From: Planctomycetota bacterium
GTDB taxonomy: Bacteria > Planctomycetota > Planctomycetia > Planctomycetales > Planctomycetaceae
Direction of reading: 5' to 3'
NCBI GenBank assembly: GCA_029977045.1
Contig: JAPOLP010000380.1
Span: forward strand, 1-5,996
DNA length: 5,996 nt
Shown here: positions 1-5,821 of the stretch, piece after piece
Layout: every line of letters begins with the position of its first letter
How positions within the stretch are numbered: the stretch's first letter is position 1
Position numbers and translations under genes: made by a program
The notes under the pieces: generated by a model
Seen by the model: only the letters and a program-made list of their open reading frames with translations
What the model was told of the DNA's origin: nothing
Databases searched by the model: none

Positions 1-132
1 CACCGGACTGCTCGCTGCCACGTCTGACTGCCCGAGCAGCGAAGCCAGAGCGGCACCACCGAGTAGATGTTTGCCGCGACTGAAGAAGTGACGACGAGTT
101 TCCAACTGACGGGCTTCATCGAAGATGTTCAT
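1..132 (-). CDS. DUF1501 family protein, N-terminal 44 residues only (cut by window edge)
   Basis: Reading leftward from the ATG at 132-130 gives 44 open codons that run off the window. The peptide begins MNIFDEARQLETRRHFFSRG and continues into a glycine/alanine/leucine-rich stretch (residues 23-33). T12-R13-R14-H15-F16-F17 fits the twin-arginine (Tat) signal consensus followed by its hydrophobic core, and this head is characteristic of planctomycete DUF1501 proteins. That family is exported folded and is related to the alkaline phosphatase/sulfatase fold; no defined reaction is known to me. A GGAG ribosome-binding site lies at 142-145, nine bases before the ATG, supporting this start. It follows the DUF1553 gene by 117 bases on the same strand, the usual DUF1553-DUF1501 pairing, so co-transcription is likely. 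The family call rests on the signal region and neighbour alone, since the catalytic part lies outside the window. Confidence 0.8.
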   Translation of the reverse strand, partial: MNIFDEARQLETRRHFFSRGKHLLGGAALASLLGQSDVAASSPV

Positions 133-155
133 GCTGACGGTCTCCGAGTATTGAG

Positions 156-182
156 CGTCACAAGGCCGGTAGCTTCGTGACG
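156..182 (-). other. Imperfect stem-loop between the DUF1553 and DUF1501 genes
   Basis: CGTCAC at 156-161 pairs perfectly with GTGACG at 177-182. The stem continues, after a single bulged C at 176, with AAG (162-164) against CTT (173-175), leaving an eight-base loop. It sits inside the 117-base gap (133-249), about 24 bases before the DUF1501 start codon. No T-run follows on the minus strand, so it is not a classical Rho-independent terminator. It could be an mRNA-processing or 3'-end-protecting hairpin that sets the ratio of the two proteins, or a chance fold. The same gap also has the heptamer TTCAGAT twice in tandem (202-215). I see no convincing promoter here. Confidence 0.3.
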
Positions 183-249
183 AGGTGATCGACGTTGTTG
201 ATTCAGATTTCAGATGTCTTTGTGTTTCAGGCATCAGTAACGAGCGGAC

Positions 250-3200
250 TTACTTGTTGAGCACCTCGTCGAGGTTCAACAGTTGATTGACCAGCATGGT
301 CCAGGACGCGAGTTCCTTCCGGTCGAGCTTGTCACTCGCTGCCGTTTCGCCGACCGCGAGCAACTGGTTGGCGTCGGCTTCGTGCTCACCGTAGTAAGCC
401 GCGAGGTCGTTGAACGCCGCTTGGGCGATCACGACTTCTTCCGCTCGCAGCTCCCGACCGAGCAGCCGTTGCGAGACGAATTGAACTCGCGGACCGAATT
501 CTTTGCTGTCCTGCTGCAGTGTTGTCTCGGCGAGCTTCCGGGCTGATTCGACAAACTGCGGATCGTTCAGTGTGACGAGTGCCTGCAGCGGCGTGTTCGT
601 TCGCTCGCGGCGCACGGCACAGACTTCGCGGCTGGGTGCGTTGAAGGCTTCCAGGTTCGGCGGCGGAGCCATCCGTTTCCAGAAGTTGTAGAGCGAGCGG
701 CGATAGAGATTCTCGCCCTTGTCCTGAACATAGTTGCGAGTGTTACCGCCCGGTAGACCAACGATGTCCCAGATGCCTTCCGGCTGATACGGCTTTGTGC
801 CCGGACCGTACATCTTCGACGACAGCAGTCCGCTGCTCGCCAACGCGTAGTCCCGCACCATCTCGGCATCCATGCGGAATCGCGGCCCGCGTGACAGCAG
901 CTTGTTATCGCGGTCCTTTTCGAGTTTGTCGGGCGTCACCTGCGATGACTGCCGGTAGGTCGCGCTCATCAGCATCAGCTTGAACATGTGGCGGACATCC
1001 CAGTCGGATGACTGAAACTCGACCGCCAGCCAGTCCAGCAGTTCCGGATGAGTCGGCGCGGCACCGGAGACTCCGAGGTCTTCCGCCGTGGCCACGATGC
1101 CTGTTCCGAAGAGCTGCTGCCAGAAGCGGTTAGCCGTCGTACGAGCCGTCAGCGGGTTGCGGGAATCGATCACCCACTGAGCGAGTCCGAGTCGGTTTCG
1201 CGGCGCGTCTTCGGACATCGGATGCAGGGCTTCCGGAGTCGCGGCGGAGACGTCTTCGATCGGCTTGTCGTAAGCACCCCGCATCAGAACCTGAGCCATC
1301 GCGGGTGAGTTCGCTTTTTCCTGCTGGATATGAGTGACCGGGCTGCGTCCACGGATTGCTTCGCGTTCGCCTTCCAGTCGAGTGACCTCGGCGGCCAGCT
1401 GCGGATACTCAGCGTCGACGTGATTGAGGAAGTGATCGAACAACTGATTCGTCTGCTGCGGCGTCCGGGCAGACGTTTCAACGGCCAGCAGCGACTGCAG
1501 CGACGCACTGCCGGCAATCGCCTGCACGTCGGCACCTCTGAGCAGCCGGCCGTAGATGCGGACGTCCTGAACCGCTCCGCCATCGAAGACGGCTCCCTGG
1601 CTCCGCTGGCCGATTCGCAGCGGAGTCGTTGTGCGGATCGAGGCGTCTGGTTTCAGTGCGTCGCGTTCGACCCGAGTCGGCTGTTCCTTTCCGTCGACGA
1701 AAATCTTCACGCCGGCAGGTTTTCCCGAACCGTCATAGGTCACGAAGACGTGCTGCCACTTGCCGGCGGTCACGACGTTGTTCTGCGTGACGACCTTCAT
1801 GCCGTTGTCCGGCCAGGCGTCGATGATATGCGTGCCGAAGCCGGCTCCGTTCTGCCACAGGTCCCAGCCGCGATGCTGAGCCTGCTCGTCCATGCGGGCG
1901 ATGATGCCGGCCTGAGTATTGCCGTTCGCCGTCTTGACCCACGCTCCGAAGCTGAAAGGCTGGTCGCGTTCAAAGTCGCCAGCCGTACCGATGTCGAGCG
2001 TCGCGTTCGGTTTAAACGTCGGAGCCGCTCCCGCCGGGGCGTCCTTGACCCAGGCGACAGCGTTGTCAATTTGCCGCTGCTCAGCTCCGCCGAGCACCTG
2101 AATCTTCTGCCCTTCGCCTTCGTTGAGCGGCAGATGCAGGGTGAGGCCATCGGTTGGAACGTCCTTGCCAATCTGTTCTGGCGTGACGGACGCCAGCCAG
2201 GCATCGAAGTTCGTTCGCGCTACTGTCTTTCGGTTATCGCGGTGCGAGGTTGCAGTCGCGATCTCCTCCGGCAGAGCGATCCAGCGCGGACGGTCTGCTT
2301 CGGAAGGCACGACGAGAACCGGGCCGCGGCCGTCAGCGACGTTGCCATCCTTCGGCCCCTGCGTCGTGTTCCGGAAGAAGGCGGCCAGCGAATAGAAGTC
2401 ACGCATCGAGAACTGATCGAATTTGTGATTGTGGCACTGCCCGCAGTTTGTCGTCATGCCGAGCAGCACCCAGCCGAACGTCTGCACGCGATCGACCGCG
2501 TAGTTCGCCAGGTTTTCCTCGTCGATCGTTCCGCCTTCGTTCGTCGTGATGTTGCAGCGCTGAAAACCGGTCGCGATCAACTGTTCGTCGGTCGGATTCG
2601 GCAGCAGGTCGCCGGCGAGTTGCTCGAGGATGAAGTCATCAAACGGCTGGTTGGCGTTGAACGATCGAATGACCCAGTCGCGGTACGGCCACATCTCGCG
2701 GTAGTTGTCGAAGTGCAGGCCGTGCGTGTCGCCGTAACGCGCCGCGTCCAGCCAGTACCGGGCTCGATGCTCGCCCCAGGCCGGCGTGTCCATCAGCCGG
2801 TCGATCCAGTCAGACAGAGCCGCGTCACCGCGAGTCTTGTAATCGTCGACAAACTTTGCGACGTCATCCGGCTTCGGCGGCAGTCCGGTGATATCGAGAT
2901 GCAGTCGTCGGAAGAGCGTGTGCGAGTCCGCTTCTGCTGCGGGACTCAAACCACTGGCTTCCAACTGCGCCAGAACAAAGCGATCGATCGCGTTCTTCGA
3001 CCAGCCGGCATTCTGAACGGCAGGCAGTTCGGCTTTCTGAGGCACGATCAGCGACCAGTGCGGCTGGTACGCCGCTCCCGTCGCGACCCAGCGTTTGAGT
3101 ACTTCTTTCTGCTCGTTCGAGAGAGACTTCTTGGTCGCCGGAGGCGGCATCAGCAGTTCGGGATCGTCGGTGACGATCCTCGCGATTAGCTCGCTCTCGT

Positions 3201-3462
3201 CCGGTTTACCTTCGACGATCGCTCCGGATTCGATGGCCGCATCACGCTGATCAATCCGCAGGTCAGCTTTGCGAGCGGCACTGTCCGGCCCGTGACAGGC
3301 AAAACAGAACTCGGCGAGGATTGGCCGTACGTCGCGGTTGTACTGGAGCTGATCGTCAGCCCGGCCAGTCGTGGCCTGTAGCAGGACCAGACTTGCGCAG
3401 GCTGCGGGCAGAATGCTACGGACAATCCAGTCTGCCATAACTTGTTTCGTTTGCTTGATCAT
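250..3462 (-). CDS. Secreted PSCyt1-DUF1549-LamG-DUF1553 cytochrome-like protein
   Basis: This 1070-residue protein has a Sec-type signal (hydrophobic core about 13-30, likely cleavage after GRA at 35). The PSCyt1 cytochrome c-like domain (about 38-130) has C53-x-x-C56-H57 for covalent heme and an LMPP motif whose M105 is the probable distal ligand. DUF1549 (about 154-366) contains a second CxxCH, C340-G-Q-C343-H344. A LamG/concanavalin-like insert (about 440-655) shows FSFGAWVK, GKWQHVFVTYDG, VKIFVDGK and VQDVRIYGRLL. A helical, charged linker (about 665-720) leads to DUF1553 (about 755-1065), with NRFWQQLFGTGIV, the REVCAVRRERTNTPLQAL block and TLNDPQF. The protein should act outside the cytoplasmic membrane; its reaction is unknown. 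LamG suggests glycan or other ligand binding (inference). No frameshift is seen and the domain order is complete. It lies 88 bases after the gntR-type gene and 117 bases before the DUF1501 gene, consistent with one operon. Confidence 0.95.
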   Translation of the reverse strand: MIKQTKQVMADWIVRSILPAACASLVLLQATTGRADDQLQYNRDVRPILAEFCFACHGPDSAARKADLRIDQRDAAIESGAIVEGKPDESELIARIVTDDPELLMPPPATKKSLSNEQKEVLKRWVATGAAYQPHWSLIVPQKAELPAVQNAGWSKNAIDRFVLAQLEASGLSPAAEADSHTLFRRLHLDITGLPPKPDDVAKFVDDYKTRGDAALSDWIDRLMDTPAWGEHRARYWLDAARYGDTHGLHFDNYREMWPYRDWVIRSFNANQPFDDFILEQLAGDLLPNPTDEQLIATGFQRCNITTNEGGTIDEENLANYAVDRVQTFGWVLLGMTTNCGQCHNHKFDQFSMRDFYSLAAFFRNTTQGPKDGNVADGRGPVLVVPSEADRPRWIALPEEIATATSHRDNRKTVARTNFDAWLASVTPEQIGKDVPTDGLTLHLPLNEGEGQKIQVLGGAEQRQIDNAVAWVKDAPAGAAPTFKPNATLDIGTAGDFERDQPFSFGAWVKTANGNTQAGIIARMDEQAQHRGWDLWQNGAGFGTHIIDAWPDNGMKVVTQNNVVTAGKWQHVFVTYDGSGKPAGVKIFVDGKEQPTRVERDALKPDASIRTTTPLRIGQRSQGAVFDGGAVQDVRIYGRLLRGADVQAIAGSASLQSLLAVETSARTPQQTNQLFDHFLNHVDAEYPQLAAEVTRLEGEREAIRGRSPVTHIQQEKANSPAMAQVLMRGAYDKPIEDVSAATPEALHPMSEDAPRNRLGLAQWVIDSRNPLTARTTANRFWQQLFGTGIVATAEDLGVSGAAPTHPELLDWLAVEFQSSDWDVRHMFKLMLMSATYRQSSQVTPDKLEKDRDNKLLSRGPRFRMDAEMVRDYALASSGLLSSKMYGPGTKPYQPEGIWDIVGLPGGNTRNYVQDKGENLYRRSLYNFWKRMAPPPNLEAFNAPSREVCAVRRERTNTPLQALVTLNDPQFVESARKLAETTLQQDSKEFGPRVQFVSQRLLGRELRAEEVVIAQAAFNDLAAYYGEHEADANQLLAVGETAASDKLDRKELASWTMLVNQLLNLDEVLNK

Positions 3463-3469
3463 GGAAGAA

Positions 3470-3473
3470 CCTC
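3470..3473 (-). promoter_or_regulatory. Ribosome-binding site that fixes the DUF1553 protein start
   Basis: The minus strand reads GAGG seven bases before the ATG at 3462-3460. The next in-frame ATG (residue 9) is preceded by AAACAAGTT with no Shine-Dalgarno-like sequence. The first ATG is therefore preferred, giving a short, charged N-region before the hydrophobic signal core. Confidence 0.6.
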
Positions 3474-3482
3474 AATTCAGAA

Positions 3483-3534
3483 CCGAGGAAACTCGGAGTT
3501 GATTCGAGAGTGCAGCACTCAGCGGCGGACCGCT
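3483..3534 (-). other. Cluster of three small dyads in the leader between the regulator and DUF1553 genes
   Basis: Three perfect inverted repeats fill 52 of the 88 bases between the two genes. On the plus strand they are CCGAG-GAAA-CTCGG (3483-3496), GAGTGC-A-GCACTC (3508-3520) and AGCGG-CGGA-CCGCT (3521-3534); the last two abut exactly. On the minus-strand message they precede the GAGG ribosome-binding site. The one-base centre of the middle dyad is more typical of a DNA operator than of an RNA hairpin. The outer two have four-base loops and can fold as RNA. No T-run marks a Rho-independent terminator. Possible roles are an operator for the upstream FCD regulator, RNA processing between the cistrons, or control of DUF1553 translation; none is proven by the sequence. 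Confidence 0.4.
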
Positions 3535-3550
3535 TGTGCGACCTTTGTGT

Positions 3551-4357
3551 TTATCTGGGAAGCCCGCGACTCCAGTATTTGACGCCCGAGCGGATGTGAT
3601 TTGACATGGCCCGTGAAGCGGCCTTTCGGTCGCCCTTCCGCAGAGCCTCAACGATGGCCAGGTGCTCGCGAGCTTCCTCGGCAAACCTTGCCAGATCGCT
3701 GACAGAAGAACGCTGATCCCAGGCGACGTCGCGAAAGCTGCGGAACAGCAGCTTCAGCCGCCCGAGTTCCTTCTTCAGAAAGCGGTTGCCGCAGGACTCG
3801 GCAATCAGATCGTGCAGACGGCTGTCGAGATTCCGTGCCGAGTCGATCGCCTTGCGAACGCCCGACTGGCTGTCGCGACGTCTGCCACCGGTCTTGCCAT
3901 TACCTGTCAGTGCCGACAGGTCGACGTCGGCAGCAGCCCGAAACGCGTCCGCCAGTTGCTTCAGCTCGCCAAGGTCCGTTCTGCCGCAGGCGAGCCGCAC
4001 CGCCGCGCATTCAAGCGCCCGTCGCACCTGACAGACCTCTTTGACGTCAGCCTCGGTGACCCGCCGAACGACCGCACCGCAGTTCGGTTCGATATCGACG
4101 ATGCCAACGCCTTCGAGTGAAACGAGCGCCTCGCGGATTGGCGACTGACTTACCCCAAACCGGCTGGCCAGCGTCGTAATCACGAGACGCTCGCCTGCTC
4201 GCAGCCGTCCCTGAAAGATGTCCGTCAGCAGTTGCTCAACAATCACCTTCCGCCGCTGCCCGTGATCGATCCCGCCACGATCCGCCGCCGCAGGCAGCGA
4301 ACGCGTCTGCTTCGCGTTCGGAGAACTCTTTCGGGACTGGCGAGCGGTCGCAGGCAT
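3551..4357 (-). CDS. GntR-family transcriptional regulator, FadR subfamily with FCD domain
   Basis: This 268-residue cytoplasmic DNA-binding protein should repress or activate nearby genes in response to a small ligand. A basic, disordered tail (1-33) precedes the winged helix (about 36-100), with LASRFGVSQSPIREALVSLE as the recognition region and the wing at PNCGAVVRRV. The all-helical FCD sensor (about 104-260) keeps D178 and H182 (LDSRLHDLIAESCGN), H232 (REHLAIVEAL) and H254 (SNHI). These four residues match the Asp-His3 metal site through which FCD regulators commonly bind carboxylate effectors. Members usually have about 220-250 residues; the extra length is the tail and a Gly/Ser/Arg-rich insert at about 146-174. 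The minus strand has GAGGA four bases before the ATG. Its position 88 bases upstream of the DUF1553 gene on the same strand suggests it controls that gene and itself. The effector cannot be deduced. Confidence 0.92.
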   Translation of the reverse strand: MPATARQSRKSSPNAKQTRSLPAAADRGGIDHGQRRKVIVEQLLTDIFQGRLRAGERLVITTLASRFGVSQSPIREALVSLEGVGIVDIEPNCGAVVRRVTEADVKEVCQVRRALECAAVRLACGRTDLGELKQLADAFRAAADVDLSALTGNGKTGGRRRDSQSGVRKAIDSARNLDSRLHDLIAESCGNRFLKKELGRLKLLFRSFRDVAWDQRSSVSDLARFAEEAREHLAIVEALRKGDRKAASRAMSNHIRSGVKYWSRGLPR

Positions 4358-4406
4358 CAGTTCCTCGGCATGAATGGTTCACTGGATAATCTACGATCGG
4401 TGGCGC

Positions 4407-4418
4407 ATTATCGATAAT
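4407..4418. promoter_or_regulatory. Perfect 12-bp palindrome upstream of the regulator gene, candidate operator
   Basis: ATTATCGATAAT is a perfect palindrome, AT-rich against its GC-rich surroundings, centred 55 bases upstream of the regulator's start codon. FadR-type GntR proteins bind short palindromes as dimers and often repress themselves, so this is the best candidate for an autoregulatory site in the window. GATAATC recurs 28 bases away (4385-4391 and 4413-4419), which might mark a second half-site. On the minus strand a weak TTGATG (4433-4428) lies 15 bases upstream of GATAAT (4412-4407), a possible -35/-10 pair overlapping the palindrome; the spacing is short and planctomycete promoters are poorly defined. 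The operator role is inference. Confidence 0.4.
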
Positions 4419-4471
4419 CGAGCATCGCATCAAGCTGGATCGATTTGAGCGTGCAGTGCAGGGCATTTTCA

Positions 4472-4518
4472 ACGCAGAGGCACTTTATGTCCTCTGCGTC
4501 ACCTCAGCGAACTCTGCG
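4472..4518. repeat. CTCTGCG-type inverted and direct repeat, likely a dispersed intergenic repeat
   Basis: ACGCAGAGG (4472-4480) and CCTCTGCGT (4491-4499) form a perfect nine-base-pair stem with a ten-base loop. Two further copies follow in direct orientation: the degenerate CCTCAGCGA (4502-4510) and CTCTGCG (4512-4518), giving units about ten bases apart. Short elements built from ACGCAGAGG/CCTCTGCGT units recur between genes in many bacterial genomes, and this resembles a degenerate copy (from memory, not from a search). It lies 45-72 bases after the stop codon of the beta-propeller gene, where the hairpin could protect or define the mRNA 3' end. There is no T-run after the stem on either strand, so a Rho-independent terminator is not supported. 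Confidence 0.55.
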
Positions 4519-4543
4519 ATCAAGACGAGAGCTTCCGCAGGTT

Positions 4544-5821
4544 CTACTCAGCTGCCGCGCAGAACAGGTGCTTTTCGCCGCGGATGAGGATCCGGCTTCC
4601 CATCGGGACGGGGGAGCCGATGACGGATTCTTCCATGTTGTTTTCGGCGAGCAGTTTGAACTGGCCGTCGGCGACGCTGGCGACGAACACGACTCCGTCT
4701 TCGCGTGGAGCAAACAGCTTGTCGCCCGCGATAAGCGGGGAGGCGTAATAGTTCGATCGGTGCTTCGGGAGGGCGGCTTCCCAGACGGTCTTGCCCGTTG
4801 CTGGATCGAGGCACGCGACCTCGCCGCGATCACGGACCAGGTAAACGTGCCCTTTGTAAGCAATGGGCGTTGGGACGAACGTGCCGACGTCGTCGCGCTT
4901 CCAGACGTGAGCCGTCTCGGTGACGTCGCCACTGCCGGTCAGTTTGACGCCGTAAAGCAACGGAATGCCGCGGTCGTTCCTTCCGTACGCGATGACCGCG
5001 ATGTCGCCGACGATGACCGGCGTCGCGATCTGCGGCCACAGCTTGTTACCGTCCGGATTGAAGTTGCCGCACGACCAGGTGACCTCACCGTTCGAGGCAT
5101 TGTGAATCGTCAGGTGCTGGGCTCCCCAGACGAGCAGCGACTCCTGTCCCTGATGGTCAATCACGAGCGGCGTCGTGTAACCGTGATCGCACTCGACCGG
5201 CGTTTCGTAATTGCGAGCAACCTTCCAGGCGATCTCGCCACTGGCTTTGTTGAACGCCGCCAGCCACGACTCGCCGTTGTGCATCCGCGTCATCACGACG
5301 TGCTTCGAGGTCAGCACGGGTGACGTGCCGTGGTCCCAGAAGAGGTTGGCCTTCCCGAACCGCTCGACAATGTCCGTCTTCCAGCGCACGGCACCGTCGA
5401 GTTCCACCGCTGCGAACGTGCCACTCTTGAAGTAGACAAAGACCGCTTCGCCGTCGGTGACCGGCGAGGCATTGCTGCCGGACCCGTTGCGGTGCTTGCC
5501 CGCATCCTCCGGCACGAAGACCGCCCGCCACAGCTCTTTGCCATCGGCGTCGAAGCAGAGCAGGGCGTCCTTACCGTCCGCCGGGCAGGTCAGGTAGATG
5601 CGTCCGTCGAGAACAATCGGTGTCGAGCAACCTTTCCCCGGCAGTTCCGTCCGCCACAGAAACTTCTCCGCGTTGAATTCGTGTGGAAAGCTGCCGCCCT
5701 CAAAACTGCCATTCGCCAGCGACCCGCGCCAGGCTCGCCAGTCCTGAATCTCAGAGGTCAGGCCAGTTCGCCCCAGAAACGAGACGGTGAACGCTGCAGT
5801 GATCAACAACCGGTAGCACAT
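4544..5821 (-). CDS. Secreted PQQ-repeat beta-propeller protein (BamB/PQQ_2-like)
   Basis: This 425-residue protein starts with a short Sec-type signal (MCYRLLITAAFTVSFLG, cleavage probably near residue 22). The mature part is a chain of beta-propeller blades of the PQQ-like type, each with a strand ending in a Gly-rich turn and a Trp: LLCFDADGKELWR (87-99), AAVELDGAVRWKTD (137-150), LAAFNKASGEIAWKV (187-201), LTIHNASNGEVTWS (237-250) and VACLDPATGKTVWEA (335-349). Between them lie SPV/TPL/TPI strands such as STPIVLDGRIYLTC and TPIAYKGHVYLV. I see no quinoprotein dehydrogenase features such as a vicinal disulfide or an added cytochrome domain, so it is probably a non-enzymatic scaffold or binding protein. 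The BamB name often given to such proteins reflects the fold only. AAAGG lies eight bases before the ATG (5830-5834), within the palindrome TTTCTAGAAA. The gene is 186 bases upstream of the regulator gene and probably transcribed separately. Confidence 0.9.
   Translation of the reverse strand: MCYRLLITAAFTVSFLGRTGLTSEIQDWRAWRGSLANGSFEGGSFPHEFNAEKFLWRTELPGKGCSTPIVLDGRIYLTCPADGKDALLCFDADGKELWRAVFVPEDAGKHRNGSGSNASPVTDGEAVFVYFKSGTFAAVELDGAVRWKTDIVERFGKANLFWDHGTSPVLTSKHVVMTRMHNGESWLAAFNKASGEIAWKVARNYETPVECDHGYTTPLVIDHQGQESLLVWGAQHLTIHNASNGEVTWSCGNFNPDGNKLWPQIATPVIVGDIAVIAYGRNDRGIPLLYGVKLTGSGDVTETAHVWKRDDVGTFVPTPIAYKGHVYLVRDRGEVACLDPATGKTVWEAALPKHRSNYYASPLIAGDKLFAPREDGVVFVASVADGQFKLLAENNMEESVIGSPVPMGSRILIRGEKHLFCAAAE

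Noticed and set aside
1330..3189. A 619-codon open frame on the plus strand, antisense to the DUF1553 gene
   Set aside because: It lies exactly codon-on-codon opposite the DUF1553 frame, so it stays open simply because the sense gene lacks TTA, CTA and TCA codons. Its protein has no recognisable domain and is rich in Arg, Val and Asp, as such shadows are; the sense protein has clear family motifs throughout.
201..3481. Shared heptamer ATTCAGA in the leaders of the DUF1501 (201-207) and DUF1553 (3475-3481) genes as a common regulator site
   Set aside because: Seven bases without dyad symmetry, at different distances from the start codons, is well within chance.
3662..4120. A 152-codon plus-strand open frame opposite the regulator gene
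   Set aside because: Same codon-aligned antisense register; the minus strand encodes an intact GntR/FCD protein with its metal-binding residues.
4472..4499. Rho-independent terminator for the beta-propeller gene
   Set aside because: The stem is good, but the bases after it on the minus strand are TGAAAATG, with no T-run; it fits better as a repeat-derived hairpin.
4544..5821. PQQ-dependent dehydrogenase or true BamB
   Set aside because: The blades are PQQ-like, but the dehydrogenase-specific features are not visible, and the neighbours include no outer-membrane assembly genes; only the fold can be claimed.
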